The notes under the pieces are model-generated. The model was given only the letters and a program-made list of their open reading frames with translations. It did not search any database and was not told the origin of the DNA. A stretch of 45,985 nucleotides of DNA from SIG440 sp045586925 (lineage in GTDB: Bacteria > Bacillota > Clostridia > Monoglobales > Monoglobaceae): contig JAZNBG010000031.1 of NCBI GenBank assembly GCA_045586925.1, positions 1-45,985 of the forward strand, in the 5' to 3' direction. The stretch's first letter is position 1, and every line of letters starts with the position of its first letter. A program made the translations under genes and the position numbers. Shown piece by piece: positions 25,023 to 33,522 of the stretch.

Positions 25023-25498
25023 TGAAAAATATCCAAGAAACAGTTGTAGAACTGTTAATACAAAACAATACGAAACTCGCTACCGCCGAAAGCTGTACCG
25101 GTGGGCTGATTGCACAGAAAATTACATCTGTTGCAGGTGCGTCTGAATGTTTTGATTGTGGAGTTGTTACTTATTCAAATGCGCAAAAGCAGAAGTTATT
25201 AGGCGTTTTGGCGGAAACTCTTGAAAAATATGGGGCAGTATCACAGCAGACTGCTCTTGAAATGTGCAAAGGTGTAAAGACTTTGGCAGATGCCAACTTT
25301 GGAATATCTGTTACAGGTATTGCAGGCCCCGGTGGTGGCACTCCCGAAAAGCCCGTGGGCACTGTTTGGATTGGAATTTGCGGAGAAAATCTACACAAAG
25401 CGGAAAAATTTCTATTTGACGGTGACCGTCAGCAGGTACGCGAAAGCACGGCACAGACAGCACTGAAAATGGTGGAGGATGCAATTTTAAATAATTAA
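25022..25498 (+). CDS. CinA C-terminal domain protein (NMN deamidase-like, PncC)
   Basis: The 158-residue protein is a stand-alone CinA C-terminal domain: TAESCTGGLIAQKITSVAGA, VTYSNAQKQKLLGV, the catalytic-region SVTGIAGPGGGTPEKPVGTVWIG and FDGDRQQVRESTAQTALKM. PncC enzymes deamidate nicotinamide mononucleotide in NAD salvage. The N-terminal CinA (COG1058) half is absent. Its ATG overlaps the thiI stop codon (TAATG), so it is translationally coupled to thiI. Confidence 0.92.
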   Translation: MKNIQETVVELLIQNNTKLATAESCTGGLIAQKITSVAGASECFDCGVVTYSNAQKQKLLGVLAETLEKYGAVSQQTALEMCKGVKTLADANFGISVTGIAGPGGGTPEKPVGTVWIGICGENLHKAEKFLFDGDRQQVRESTAQTALKMVEDAILNN

Positions 25499-25523
25499 AA
25501 AGAGAGGCACCTGCCTCTCTTTT
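25498..25523. terminator. Bidirectional terminator
   Basis: AAAAGAGAGGCA pairs perfectly with TGCCTCTCTTTT around CC. It sits between convergent genes, with A and T tracts on both sides, and overlaps the last base or two of the minus-strand gene. Confidence 0.85.
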
Positions 25524-26220
25524 ATAATGCAATCAAATCCTTTACAACCTCGGATGCAATTATAAGCCCTGCAACCGAGGGTACAAATGAAGTGCTGCCG
25601 GGAGTTCTTATGCCGTCTTCCAAAGCACTTGGCTTAATAGGAATTTCCTCGGAATATACAACCTTAAGTGATTTAACCCCCCTGAGTTTTAGCTCTCGGC
25701 GCATTACTCTTGCCAAAGGGCAGACCGATGTTTTGTATATATCAGTTATCTTAAATTGTGTAGGGTCAAGCTTGTTACCTGTCCCCATTGAACTGATTAT
25801 GGATATTTCGTCTTTTTCTGCACGGACAGCAAGTTCAATTTTTGCACTTACCGTATCAATTGCGTCAATTACATAATCAAAGCTACTAAGAGGAAAATTA
25901 TCGGCATTTTCAGGCAGATAAAATACCTGATTGACAAATACCTCGGCTTTTGGATTTATTGATAAAATACGGTTTTTCATAGCTTCGCATTTGGACATAC
26001 CAATAGTATCAACTGTTGCAATAATCTGTCGGTTAAGATTTGACTCTGCTACAGTGTCGTTGTCAAACAGAGTAAATTTACCTATTCCACACCTTGCCAA
26101 TGCTTCGCATACGTGACCGCCAACGCCGCCAAGCCCAAAAACCGCAACGTGTGCGGCTTTCAGCTTGTCCATATTTTGTTTTCCTAAAAGCATTTCTGTC
26201 CTGCTGAAAGAGTTTGACAT
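25522..26220 (-). CDS. tcdA: tRNA threonylcarbamoyladenosine dehydratase (TcdA/CsdL, ThiF family)
   Basis: The 232-residue protein has an E1-like nucleotide-binding fold: RTEMLLGKQNMDKLKAAHVA, the glycine-rich VFGLGGVGGHVCEALARCG, the adenylation region FDNDTVAESNLNRQI, then VIDAIDTVSAKIEL and SSMGTGNKLDP. A single C-terminal region (SVCPLARVMRRELKLRG, then VVYSEE) is typical of TcdA, which cyclises t6A37 in tRNA. The length is near the Firmicutes form. Its start lies 10 bp from the end of the ECF S-component gene, so it is probably the last gene of the coaX-panT unit. Confidence 0.92.
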   Translation of the reverse strand: MSNSFSRTEMLLGKQNMDKLKAAHVAVFGLGGVGGHVCEALARCGIGKFTLFDNDTVAESNLNRQIIATVDTIGMSKCEAMKNRILSINPKAEVFVNQVFYLPENADNFPLSSFDYVIDAIDTVSAKIELAVRAEKDEISIISSMGTGNKLDPTQFKITDIYKTSVCPLARVMRRELKLRGVKSLKVVYSEEIPIKPSALEDGIRTPGSTSFVPSVAGLIIASEVVKDLIAL

Positions 26221-26230
26221 ATTTTATCCC

Positions 26231-26794
26231 TTATTGTTTTTTAAATTTTATTAATCTTATTATAACGGGTGTTAAAACAATATTAAGTACCATTTCAATA
26301 AGAAAGTTAAAGCTGAAAATGGTTACAAGAAAGGCTGTAACATTTCCGTACCACTCAATCAAAGTGGGAATGAAAAATATTACGCACCCAAGTAAAAATA
26401 CACCTGTGTTTGCAATAGGACTGATAATTGCCGCAACGGCGGATGCTAATGTCTGGTTAGCTTTTTTCAGCAGCTTGAAAATCAAAGCAGGGAAAAATCC
26501 GCAGGCAATACCTTTTGCAATAACGGTAACAAAAGTTCCTCCGGCAGTAACAGCCCAGAAGGGAGCTGCGTCGCCTGTCAAAAGAACAGTTACGCCAAAC
26601 ACCAATCCAAGCCATGCGCCCATTCCCATGCCGCAACTTACAGCACCGATTACAATGGGAGTAAGTGATAGTGTGATTGAGAAGGTTCCAAAGCGTATAG
26701 CCATACTGAGGTATTGAAGAACAATTACCAATGCAGTAAGTACAGCGCCAAGAACCAGGGTCTCGGTTGACATTTTTTTCTTTTGTGTTTGCAT
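26231..26794 (-). CDS. panT: ECF transporter S component, likely pantothenate (PanT-like)
   Basis: The 187-residue integral membrane protein has about five to six segments. Marks are ALVIVLQYLSMAIRFGTFSI, TLSLTPIVIGAVSCGMGMGA, WLGLVFGVTVLL and a basic cytoplasmic tail. The short hydrophobic chain with an early S-x-x-L-x-P-I segment is typical of S components, which bind a vitamin and dock on a shared EcfA/T module not present here. The substrate is inferred from the gene next door: type III pantothenate kinase is upstream in the same direction. AAGGAGG lies just before the ATG. The assignment to pantothenate is from context, not from binding residues. Confidence 0.75.
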   Translation of the reverse strand: MQTQKKKMSTETLVLGAVLTALVIVLQYLSMAIRFGTFSITLSLTPIVIGAVSCGMGMGAWLGLVFGVTVLLTGDAAPFWAVTAGGTFVTVIAKGIACGFFPALIFKLLKKANQTLASAVAAIISPIANTGVFLLGCVIFFIPTLIEWYGNVTAFLVTIFSFNFLIEMVLNIVLTPVIIRLIKFKKQ

Positions 26795-26893
26795 AAAAAA
26801 TCCTCCTTGCTGTCGTTCGCAAGATTGCGATACAACGCATAAAATTTTATTTATATATCAACTTTGACAAGCAAAGCAATATATCACACAAAT

Positions 26894-27658
26894 TTATTTA
26901 TTTTTATTATATAAAATATTAAGTCCTTTAAGGAGCAAATTTTCGTCAAGAGTAATCTGATGTGTACAGTGAGGGATAATTGTAGAGGCAAGGCCGCCCG
27001 TTGCAAAAATTGGGAGATTGGCACCCATTTCGTCATTAAAACGGTCAATCATTCCGTCTATCATACAGGCGTTGCCAAAAACTACACCAGATTTCATACA
27101 GTCAACGGTGTTCTTACCTATAACAGATTTCGGAGCCTCTAAACCTATCTGCGGAAGTTGTGCAGTTCCGCTTGAAAGGGCTTTTAATCCCATACCAACG
27201 CCGGGGGCGATAGAAACTCCGATAAAGGCACCATCTTCATCAATAACCATAATTTTTGTTGCAGTTCCCATATCGATGACCAGTGATGGACTTCCATAAA
27301 TGTGATGTGCCGCAACACATGCACAGATTAAGTCGGCACCTACACTGGCAGGGTTATCGCAGTGAATTTTTATACCTGTTTTTATTCCGGGGCCTACCAT
27401 AATGGGGTCAACACCATAGACAAATTTAATTGCTTTTTTCATTACCGAATTGAGAGGTGGAACAACAGAAGAAATTATAGCCCCCTCAATAACCGACTTG
27501 TCAACATTGTGGATGGCAAGAATACTGCGTATTTTAGTGGCGTATTCGTCCTCGGTTTTGTTTGCATTTGTTGCAATACGTGCAACAAAGCTCAGCTCGC
27601 TATTAACAAACCCGCCAAGAACAATATTTGTATTACCTATATCTATTGCAAGTATCAT
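26894..27658 (-). CDS. coaX: Type III pantothenate kinase
   Basis: This enzyme phosphorylates pantothenate in the first step of CoA synthesis and depends on a monovalent cation. ATG 27658 (MILAIDIGNTNIVLG) is chosen over a TTG at 27667, since AAGGGG fits it better. The 254 residues carry the ASKHA-fold motifs: DIGNTNIVLGGF, AIISSVVPPLN, the substrate motif NPASVGADLICACVAAHH, LVIDMGTATKIMVIDEDG and FATGGLAS. Type III enzymes are not feedback-inhibited by CoA. It is first in a likely operon with the panT-like and tcdA genes. Confidence 0.95.
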   Translation of the reverse strand: MILAIDIGNTNIVLGGFVNSELSFVARIATNANKTEDEYATKIRSILAIHNVDKSVIEGAIISSVVPPLNSVMKKAIKFVYGVDPIMVGPGIKTGIKIHCDNPASVGADLICACVAAHHIYGSPSLVIDMGTATKIMVIDEDGAFIGVSIAPGVGMGLKALSSGTAQLPQIGLEAPKSVIGKNTVDCMKSGVVFGNACMIDGMIDRFNDEMGANLPIFATGGLASTIIPHCTHQITLDENLLLKGLNILYNKNK

Positions 27659-27737
27659 AATAAACAATCCCCTTGTGAATAGCTTTTGTCAACACAAGTA
27701 TATCATTATATCTAAAAAAAATCAATAGAAAAAGAAA

Positions 27738-27765
27738 AAACAGTGTACCCGAAGGTGCACTGTTT
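27738..27765 (-). terminator. Terminator of the amino acid ABC transporter operon
   Basis: On the minus strand, AAACAGTGCACC pairs with GGTACACTGTTT around TTCG (one G-T or mismatch pair), followed by T-rich sequence. Confidence 0.85.
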
Positions 27766-27772
27766 ATATGTT

Positions 27773-28516
27773 TTAAAGAATACTATGCAGGAATTGCTGA
27801 GTTCTTGGATCCTGAGGATTTGTAAATATCTCGTCAGGTGTTCCTTCTTCAACAATTTTGCCGTCACTCATAAAGATTACACGGTCAGCAACTTCACGGG
27901 CAAAGCCCATTTCATGAGTTACAACAACCATTGTCATTCCCTCTTTCGCAAGCTCTTTCATAACGTCCAGAACTTCGCCTACCATTTCGGGGTCAAGGGC
28001 GGAGGTGGGTTCGTCAAAGAGCATAACGTCAGGATTCATCATAAGTGCTCTGACAATTGCAACTCTTTGTTTTTGACCGCCTGAAAGCTGGGATGGGTAT
28101 GCATCTGCACGGTCGGCAAGGCCAACACGATTTAAAAGAGCTAATGCTTTGTTGTCTGCAGTTTGCTTATCCATTTTAAGAAGCTTCATAGGAGCAATGG
28201 TTAAATTTTTAAGAACAGTCATATGAGGGAAGAGGTTAAATTGCTGAAAAACCATACCCATTTTTTGTCTGTGAAGATTAATGTTGGTTTTAGGGTCGGT
28301 AATGTCAGTGCCTTCAAAAATAATTGTTCCGGAGGTAGGAAGCTCCAGAAGGTTAAGCGAACGCAAATAAGTTGATTTTCCTGAGCCTGATGGACCGATG
28401 ATTACAACCACTTCGCCTTTTGATATACCTGCGGTAACACCGTCCAAAGCCTTGATTTTTCCGCCATTATAATGTTTGCAAAGGTCGGTTGTTGAAATAA
28501 GAAGATTATCTTTCAT
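27773..28516 (-). CDS. Polar amino acid ABC transporter, ATP-binding protein
   Basis: The 247-residue ATPase has Walker A GPSGSGKSTYLRSLN, Q-loop VFQQFNLFPHMTV, signature LSGGQKQRVAIVRAL, Walker B DVMLFDEPTSALDPE and H-loop VVTHEMGFA. This is the GlnQ/ArtM type that drives histidine, glutamine or other polar amino acid uptake. It overlaps the permease gene by 11 bp and is the last gene of the operon. Confidence 0.95.
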   Translation of the reverse strand: MKDNLLISTTDLCKHYNGGKIKALDGVTAGISKGEVVVIIGPSGSGKSTYLRSLNLLELPTSGTIIFEGTDITDPKTNINLHRQKMGMVFQQFNLFPHMTVLKNLTIAPMKLLKMDKQTADNKALALLNRVGLADRADAYPSQLSGGQKQRVAIVRALMMNPDVMLFDEPTSALDPEMVGEVLDVMKELAKEGMTMVVVTHEMGFAREVADRVIFMSDGKIVEEGTPDEIFTNPQDPRTQQFLHSIL

Positions 28517-29201
28517 TTATTCTTAACCTCCTTTCGAATATACTAAGGAGCTTGGTAAGACCAACAACCATAACAAGGTAAACAACGGCTACCAAAAGGA
28601 TGGGGTTGATTTGGTCATATGTAGTATTTTTAATCTGATTACCTGCTTTTGTTAGTTCAACAACAGCCACATAACCGGCAACAGAAGTTTCTTTCAGCAG
28701 AGCTATCATTTCGTTTCCTATTGCGGGAAGAATATTTTTGAAAGCCTGTGGAAGAATAATAAGCCACATAGTCTGAACCTTAGAAAAACCAAGTGAGCGA
28801 CCGGCTTCGGTCTGTCCTGAATCAATTGCCATAATGCCCGAACGAATGACCTCGGCAACGTATGCACCCGAGTTAACGCCAAAGGTAATGATAGCGACCC
28901 ATGTTCCGTCTTTGGAATTTACAAAAATGATAAAGAAGGAAATAAGAAGCTGAACAACCACAGGTGTTCCACGGATAACGGTAAGGTACAGATTGCACAG
29001 CATATCAAAGATTTTAAGCTTTTTGTTGCGGTCAGCAAAAACCTTGATAATAGCGACAATAGTTCCTATAACTATACCGATTAAAAGAGCGCCAACGGTT
29101 ATAAGAATTGTTTTGCCAAAACCTTCAATCAATGTTTTATAGCGTTCGGCAACGATAAAGGTGTTATATAATGTGTCAAACCATTTTAAAAGCCAATCCA
29201 T
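28506..29201 (-). CDS. Polar amino acid ABC transporter, permease
   Basis: The 231-residue membrane protein has about five segments. It carries the HisM/GlnP family EAA loop (EAGRSLGFSKVQTMWLIILPQA) and the early motif GFGKTILITVGALLIGIVIG. SYVAEV-like GAYVAEVIRSGIMAIDSGQ precedes the loop. It would work as a homodimer with the ATPase downstream and the lipoprotein upstream. A hairpin terminator separates it from the binding-protein gene. Confidence 0.95.
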   Translation of the reverse strand: MDWLLKWFDTLYNTFIVAERYKTLIEGFGKTILITVGALLIGIVIGTIVAIIKVFADRNKKLKIFDMLCNLYLTVIRGTPVVVQLLISFFIIFVNSKDGTWVAIITFGVNSGAYVAEVIRSGIMAIDSGQTEAGRSLGFSKVQTMWLIILPQAFKNILPAIGNEMIALLKETSVAGYVAVVELTKAGNQIKNTTYDQINPILLVAVVYLVMVVGLTKLLSIFERRLRINER

Positions 29202-29222
29202 AGTAAAAACCTCTCTCTACAA

Positions 29223-29252
29223 AAAAAGCGGCGACATATATCGCCGCTTTTT
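29223..29252 (-). terminator. Internal (attenuating) terminator between binding-protein and permease genes
   Basis: AAAAAGCGGCGA (29223-29234) pairs perfectly with TCGCCGCTTTTT (29241-29252) around CATATA. In this operon position it would stop most transcripts after the binding-protein gene and give that protein excess over the permease. Confidence 0.85.
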
Positions 29253-29271
29253 AAGTTTTATATGTATTAAA

Positions 29272-30018
29272 TTATTCAGCATCGTAAGGAAGCTCGTATT
29301 TTTCAAAGATTTCAGCGAGCTTGCCTTCAGCCTTAAGTTCAGCAAGAGCCTTGTTGATTTCAGCAATAAGTTCGTCGTTGCCAAGCTTTGTTACGATAGC
29401 ATAAGCTTCTTCTGTAAGAGCTTCTTCAAGAACAACTGTCTTGCCTTCCTGCTTTGCAGAGAGTGCTCTTGCAACTGCATCGTCAATTACAACAGCGTCA
29501 ACCTTGCCTGAAACAAGAGCTGTGATTGCTTCTGCACCTGTCTTGAATGACTGAACATTGTAGCCATTGTCAAGGAGATACTGTTCGCCTGTTGTACCTT
29601 CCTGACAAGAAACTGTCTTGCCTGTGAGGTCGCTAGCTACCTTGATAGCACTGTCAGCAGTAACTATAATTGCCTGTGATGCTGTGTAGTAGTCATCTGT
29701 AAAGCCCATATTCTGTCTTCTGTCGTCAGTTGCTGTTACACCAGCGATTGCAACATCATATTTACCGGTAGCTGCACCAGTGAGAGCAGCATCGAAGTCG
29801 ATGTTTGTGATTTCAAGTGTTTTGCCGAGCTTTTCAGCGATTGCTTTTGCAATGTCAACGTCAGCACCAACGATTTCTTCGCCTTCGAGATATTCAAAGG
29901 GAGGGAACTCAGCATTTGTAGCCATTGTAAGTGTGTTTTCTTCATTTTTTGCTCCACAACCTGCAAGGCAACAAACAGCCAGCATAAGAGCAAGTGTTAA
30001 TGCAATAATTTTTTTCAT
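29272..30018 (-). CDS. Polar amino acid ABC transporter, substrate-binding lipoprotein
   Basis: The 248-residue protein starts with a lipoprotein signal (LMLAVCCLAGCG, Cys21). The SBP_bac_3 domain follows: TMATNAEFPPFEYLEGEEIVGADVDI, the ligand-contact region DVAIAGVTATDDRRQNMGF with the amino-acid-binding arginine, SCQEGTTGEQYLL and VDAVVIDDAVA. The pattern is of a glutamine/arginine/cystine-type binding protein; the specificity is not read. GGAGG precedes the ATG. It is the first gene of the operon. Confidence 0.95.
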   Translation of the reverse strand: MKKIIALTLALMLAVCCLAGCGAKNEENTLTMATNAEFPPFEYLEGEEIVGADVDIAKAIAEKLGKTLEITNIDFDAALTGAATGKYDVAIAGVTATDDRRQNMGFTDDYYTASQAIIVTADSAIKVASDLTGKTVSCQEGTTGEQYLLDNGYNVQSFKTGAEAITALVSGKVDAVVIDDAVARALSAKQEGKTVVLEEALTEEAYAIVTKLGNDELIAEINKALAELKAEGKLAEIFEKYELPYDAE

Positions 30019-30056
30019 AATATAATCCTCCTAAAAGATTTAATTTATCATTACTT

Positions 30057-30085
30057 ATTTTAATGTAAAAGGGGATATTTGTCAA
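30057..30085 (-). promoter_or_regulatory. Promoter of the amino acid ABC transporter operon
   Basis: On the minus strand, a perfect TTGACA (30080-30085) and TAAAAT (30057-30062) are 17 bp apart, 39 bases before the binding-protein ATG. Confidence 0.75.
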
Positions 30086-30106
30086 GCCTTTTTGGTAAAA
30101 ACAAAA

Positions 30107-30133
30107 CAACCGCAGAAAAGATTTCTGCGGTTG
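30107..30133 (-). terminator. Terminator of groES-groEL
   Basis: On the minus strand, CAACCGCAGAAA pairs with TTTCTGCGGTTG around a 2-3 nt turn and is followed by TTTTGTTTTT. Confidence 0.85.
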
Positions 30134-30160
30134 CAATAAAAGTCTGTAGGGGAGGTGGGA

Positions 30161-31804
30161 TTAATACATTCCGCCCATGCCTGCACCTGCGCCTGCCATA
30201 GCTGCAGCTTCAGCTGCTGCTGCCTGAGGGTCGGGCTTGTTTGCAACAAGGCTTTCTGTTGTGAGAACCATTGATGCAACAGATGCTGCGTTCTGGAGTG
30301 CTGAACGTGTAACCTTTGTTGGGTCAACAATACCGTTCTTCAGCATATCCATATATTCTTCGGTAAGTGCGTTGTAACCTATACCAACTTCACTTGCCTT
30401 AATTTTGTTAACGATAACAGAGCCTTCAACACCTGCGTTAAATGCAATCTGACGAACGGGTTCTTCAAGAGCACGAAGAACTGTCTTTGCACCAACCTTT
30501 TCGTCGCCTTCAAGTGAGTTCATATGAGCTTCAACTGCGGGCATTGCGTTGATAAATGCTGTACCGCCGCCTGCAACAATGCCTTCTTCAACTGCGGCAC
30601 GGGTTGCAGCAAGTGCATCTTCAATTCTGAGTTTCTTTTCCTTCATTTCAACTTCTGTTGCAGCACCAACCTTGATTACTGCAACACCGCCTGACATTTT
30701 AGCAAGTCTTTCCTGAAGCTTTTCTCTGTCGAAATCAGAGGTTGTATCTTCAATCTGGTTTTTAATCTGTGTAACACGAGCCTTGATTGAATCAGGGTTA
30801 CCTGCACCGTCAACAATGATGGTGTTTTCCTTCTGTACCTTAACCTGACGAGCACGACCAAGCTGGTCAATTGAAGTTTCTTTAAGGTCAAGACCAAGTT
30901 CCTCTGAAATAACCGTACCACCTGTAAGGATTGCAATATCCTCGAGCATAGCTTTTCTTCTGTCACCAAAGCCGGGAGCCTTAACACCAACACAGGTGAA
31001 TGTGCCGCGGAGCTTGTTTACGATAAGAGTTGAAAGTGCTTCGCCTTCGATATCCTCAGCAACGATAACAAGTTTTTTGCCCTGCTGAACAATCTGCTCA
31101 AGGAGGGGGAGGATATCCTGAATGGTGGTAATCTTCTTATCTGTAAGAAGAATGTATGCATCGTCAATTACAGCTTCCATTTTTTCGGTATCTGTAACCA
31201 TATATGGTGTGATATAGCCACGGTCAAACTGCATACCTTCAACAACCTCTGAATAAGTTTCAGCAGTTTTTGATTCTTCAACAGTAATAACACCGTCGCT
31301 TGTAACCTTTTCCATAGCATCTGCAATAAGCTCGCCGATAGTGTCATCAGCAGCAGAAACAGCAGCAACTCTTGCAATATCGTCACGGCCGCTTACCTTT
31401 TTGCTGTTTTTCACAACTTCGTTTACTGCAACATCAACAGCTGATGCAATACCACGTCTTACAATCATGGGATTTGCACCTGCGGTAACATTCTTAAGAC
31501 CCTCGCGAACAAGTGCCTGTGCAAGAAGTGTTGCGGTTGTTGTACCGTCACCTGCGATATCGTTTGTCTTTGATGCAACTTCCTTTACAAGCTGAGCACC
31601 CATATTTTCAAAGGGACATTCAAGCTCGATTTCCTTTGCAATGGTAACACCGTCGTTTGTGATAAGGGGTGCACCGAATTTCTTCTCAAGAACAACGTTT
31701 CTGCCCTTGGGACCAAGTGTAACCTTTACTGTATTTGCAAGCTGGTTAACGCCCTTTTCAAGAGCGTGTCTTGCTTCTTCACCAAATAAAATCTGTTTAG
31801 CCAT
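30161..31804 (-). CDS. groL: Chaperonin GroEL
   Basis: The 547-residue Hsp60 begins AKQILFGEEARHALEKGVNQ and ends in a glycine/methionine tail (GAGAGMGGMY). Intact motifs are VTLGPKGRNVVLE, the ATP-site NDGVTIAKEIELECP and AGDGTTTATLLAQ, the apical substrate region, and VEEGIVAGGGTAFINA. It folds proteins inside the ring with GroES. It follows groES by 23 bp in a CIRCE-controlled operon. Confidence 0.98.
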   Translation of the reverse strand: MAKQILFGEEARHALEKGVNQLANTVKVTLGPKGRNVVLEKKFGAPLITNDGVTIAKEIELECPFENMGAQLVKEVASKTNDIAGDGTTTATLLAQALVREGLKNVTAGANPMIVRRGIASAVDVAVNEVVKNSKKVSGRDDIARVAAVSAADDTIGELIADAMEKVTSDGVITVEESKTAETYSEVVEGMQFDRGYITPYMVTDTEKMEAVIDDAYILLTDKKITTIQDILPLLEQIVQQGKKLVIVAEDIEGEALSTLIVNKLRGTFTCVGVKAPGFGDRRKAMLEDIAILTGGTVISEELGLDLKETSIDQLGRARQVKVQKENTIIVDGAGNPDSIKARVTQIKNQIEDTTSDFDREKLQERLAKMSGGVAVIKVGAATEVEMKEKKLRIEDALAATRAAVEEGIVAGGGTAFINAMPAVEAHMNSLEGDEKVGAKTVLRALEEPVRQIAFNAGVEGSVIVNKIKASEVGIGYNALTEEYMDMLKNGIVDPTKVTRSALQNAASVASMVLTTESLVANKPDPQAAAAEAAAMAGAGAGMGGMY

Positions 31805-31827
31805 TATGTTTATACCTCCTGAATGAA

Positions 31828-32112
31828 TTAGTCAATGATAGCCAGAACGTCGCTCTGACGAAGAATGGTGTATTCTGTGCCGTCAAGCTTAACTTCTGTG
31901 CCTGCATACTTGCTGATTAAAACCTTGTCGCCCACTTTGAGCTCCATCTTGATTTCTTTGCCGTCAACAACACCGCCGGGACCTACTGCAACGATTTCAG
32001 CGATTTCGGGCTTTTCCTTTGCGGAACCTGCCAGAATAATACCGCTTTTTGTTGTTTCCTCGGCTTCTGCCATTTTAATAACAACTCTGTCTGCCAATGG
32101 TTTAATGTTCAT
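31828..32112 (-). CDS. groS: Co-chaperonin GroES
   Basis: The 94-residue Hsp10 has MNIKPLADRVVIKMAEAEET, the mobile loop KSGIILAGSAKEKPE, the roof region VAVGPGG and VGDKVLISKYAGTEVKLDG. It is first in the operon, under a perfect CIRCE element. Confidence 0.98.
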   Translation of the reverse strand: MNIKPLADRVVIKMAEAEETTKSGIILAGSAKEKPEIAEIVAVGPGGVVDGKEIKMELKVGDKVLISKYAGTEVKLDGTEYTILRQSDVLAIID

Positions 32113-32160
32113 TTGAAATGCCTCCTTATGTTAAATGAAATTATTAAAAACTTTGTTGTG

Positions 32161-32223
32161 TTAGCACTCTGTGTTGTTGAGTGCTAACATATTTAATATA
32201 CAAAAATATAGTATATAAATCAA
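32161..32223 (-). promoter_or_regulatory. groESL promoter with perfect CIRCE operator (HrcA site)
   Basis: TTAGCACTC (32161-32169), nine bases, GAGTGCTAA (32179-32187) is an exact CIRCE. On the minus strand, TTGATT (32218-32223) and TATATT (32195-32200) are 17 bp apart, so the predicted start falls at or just before CIRCE. HrcA should repress at normal temperature. Confidence 0.95.
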
Positions 32224-32296
32224 ACTTGATTATAGTTGATTATATGCGTTTATAGGTTATTATACCCAATTATATAGCAAAATCTACCTTAAACTG

Positions 32297-32770
32297 TTAA
32301 ATTTGTGTAATGGTAACTACCGAATAAGCCGAAATGCCTTCTTTTCTGCCTTCAAAACCAAGGTGTTCGGTGGTGGTGGCTTTAACTGATACACAGGATA
32401 TATCTATATCCAGAACCCGACTAATGTTTTCACGCATTTTTTCAATGTAGGGAGAAATTTTGGGTGCTTGTGCCACAATGGTTGTGTCAATATTGTTTAC
32501 AGAGAAACCGTTTTTTCTGAGAATATCTTTTGTTTTTGAAAGAAGAATAAGACTGTCAATGTCTTTAAAGCTGTTGTCTGTATCGGGGAAGTGTTTGCCA
32601 ATATCGCCAAGGGCAGCAGCACCAAGCAGTGCGTCCATTATTGCGTGCAAAAGAACGTCGGCATCGGAATGTCCAAGCAAGCCCTTTTCGTGCGGAATTT
32701 CAACACCGCCAAGAATTAGTTTTCTGCCTTCTGTCAGCGAGTGAACATCATATCCAAATCCAATTCGCAT
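32297..32770 (-). CDS. ispF: 2-C-methyl-D-erythritol 2,4-cyclodiphosphate synthase
   Basis: The 157-residue protein makes the cyclodiphosphate in the MEP isoprenoid pathway. It shows the metal-binding GYDVHSL, LGGVEIPHEKGLLGHSDADVLLHAI, GDIGKHFPDTD and the C-terminal KATTTEHLGFEGRKEGI. All ligands are present. It lies 20 bp after ispD. Confidence 0.96.
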   Translation of the reverse strand: MRIGFGYDVHSLTEGRKLILGGVEIPHEKGLLGHSDADVLLHAIMDALLGAAALGDIGKHFPDTDNSFKDIDSLILLSKTKDILRKNGFSVNNIDTTIVAQAPKISPYIEKMRENISRVLDIDISCVSVKATTTEHLGFEGRKEGISAYSVVTITQI

Positions 32771-32790
32771 AAAATTTATTCCTTTCAGGA

Positions 32791-33522
32791 TTATTTGTTT
32801 AAAAAATTATAGATTGCCTCAGCAACGGGAATGTCTTCGGGGGTTGTAACCTTTATATTTGTGTATTCTCCATCTATAATATGGATGTTAATTCCCGAAT
32901 GTTCTGCAACCGAGCAGTCATCAGTGCCGATAAAACCTGATGTCTTTGCTCGTTCATATGCCAGCTTCAGCTCGTCGGCATAAAAGACCTGGGGTGTTTG
33001 TATAAGCCGCAGAGTATTTCTGTCAATAGTTTCGGCAATGTCCCCATTGGAGTTTGCTACCTTTACGGTATCTTTGGGGATAACACCGCACGCCGCGGCA
33101 CCGTATTCTTGGGCAGACGATATAAGTTCGTCTATTTTTTCAACAGAGATAAAGGGGCGTGCTCCATCGTGAATGGCAACAATGCGGTCATTTTCCACAA
33201 GGGAAAGACCACAGCACACCGAGTCCTGCCGTGTTTCACCACCGGGAATAATATTACTCACCTTTGATATACCGAATTCTTTAATCATATCGCCTATGGT
33301 AAGAATATTTTCGGGTTTTGTGACAACTATAATAGAGGCAATTGATGCAGCTTTGCTGAACTGCAAAAGGGTATGCGAAAGAACAGGCATACCGTCAATT
33401 GTTATAAGCTGTTTATCTGTGCCACCCATACGTCGGCTGCTGCCGGCGGCGACAATAATCGCTGTGGCTTTAGGGCCAGATGATTTTTTACGGAACATAT
33501 GTAACCCCCGTGGTAGAATCAT
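32791..33522 (-). CDS. ispD: 2-C-methyl-D-erythritol 4-phosphate cytidylyltransferase
   Basis: The protein has ~235-243 residues and makes CDP-methylerythritol. ATG 33522 overlaps the carD-like stop (ATGA), suggesting coupled translation. ATG 33498 with GGGGG before it is an alternative that fits the usual family start better. Motifs are AIIVAAGSSRRMGG (CTP binding), AIHDGARPFIS, VIPKDTVK, RLIQTPQVF and IGTDDCSVAE. It is followed by ispF. Confidence 0.95.
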   Translation of the reverse strand: MILPRGLHMFRKKSSGPKATAIIVAAGSSRRMGGTDKQLITIDGMPVLSHTLLQFSKAASIASIIVVTKPENILTIGDMIKEFGISKVSNIIPGGETRQDSVCCGLSLVENDRIVAIHDGARPFISVEKIDELISSAQEYGAAACGVIPKDTVKVANSNGDIAETIDRNTLRLIQTPQVFYADELKLAYERAKTSGFIGTDDCSVAEHSGINIHIIDGEYTNIKVTTPEDIPVAEAIYNFLNK

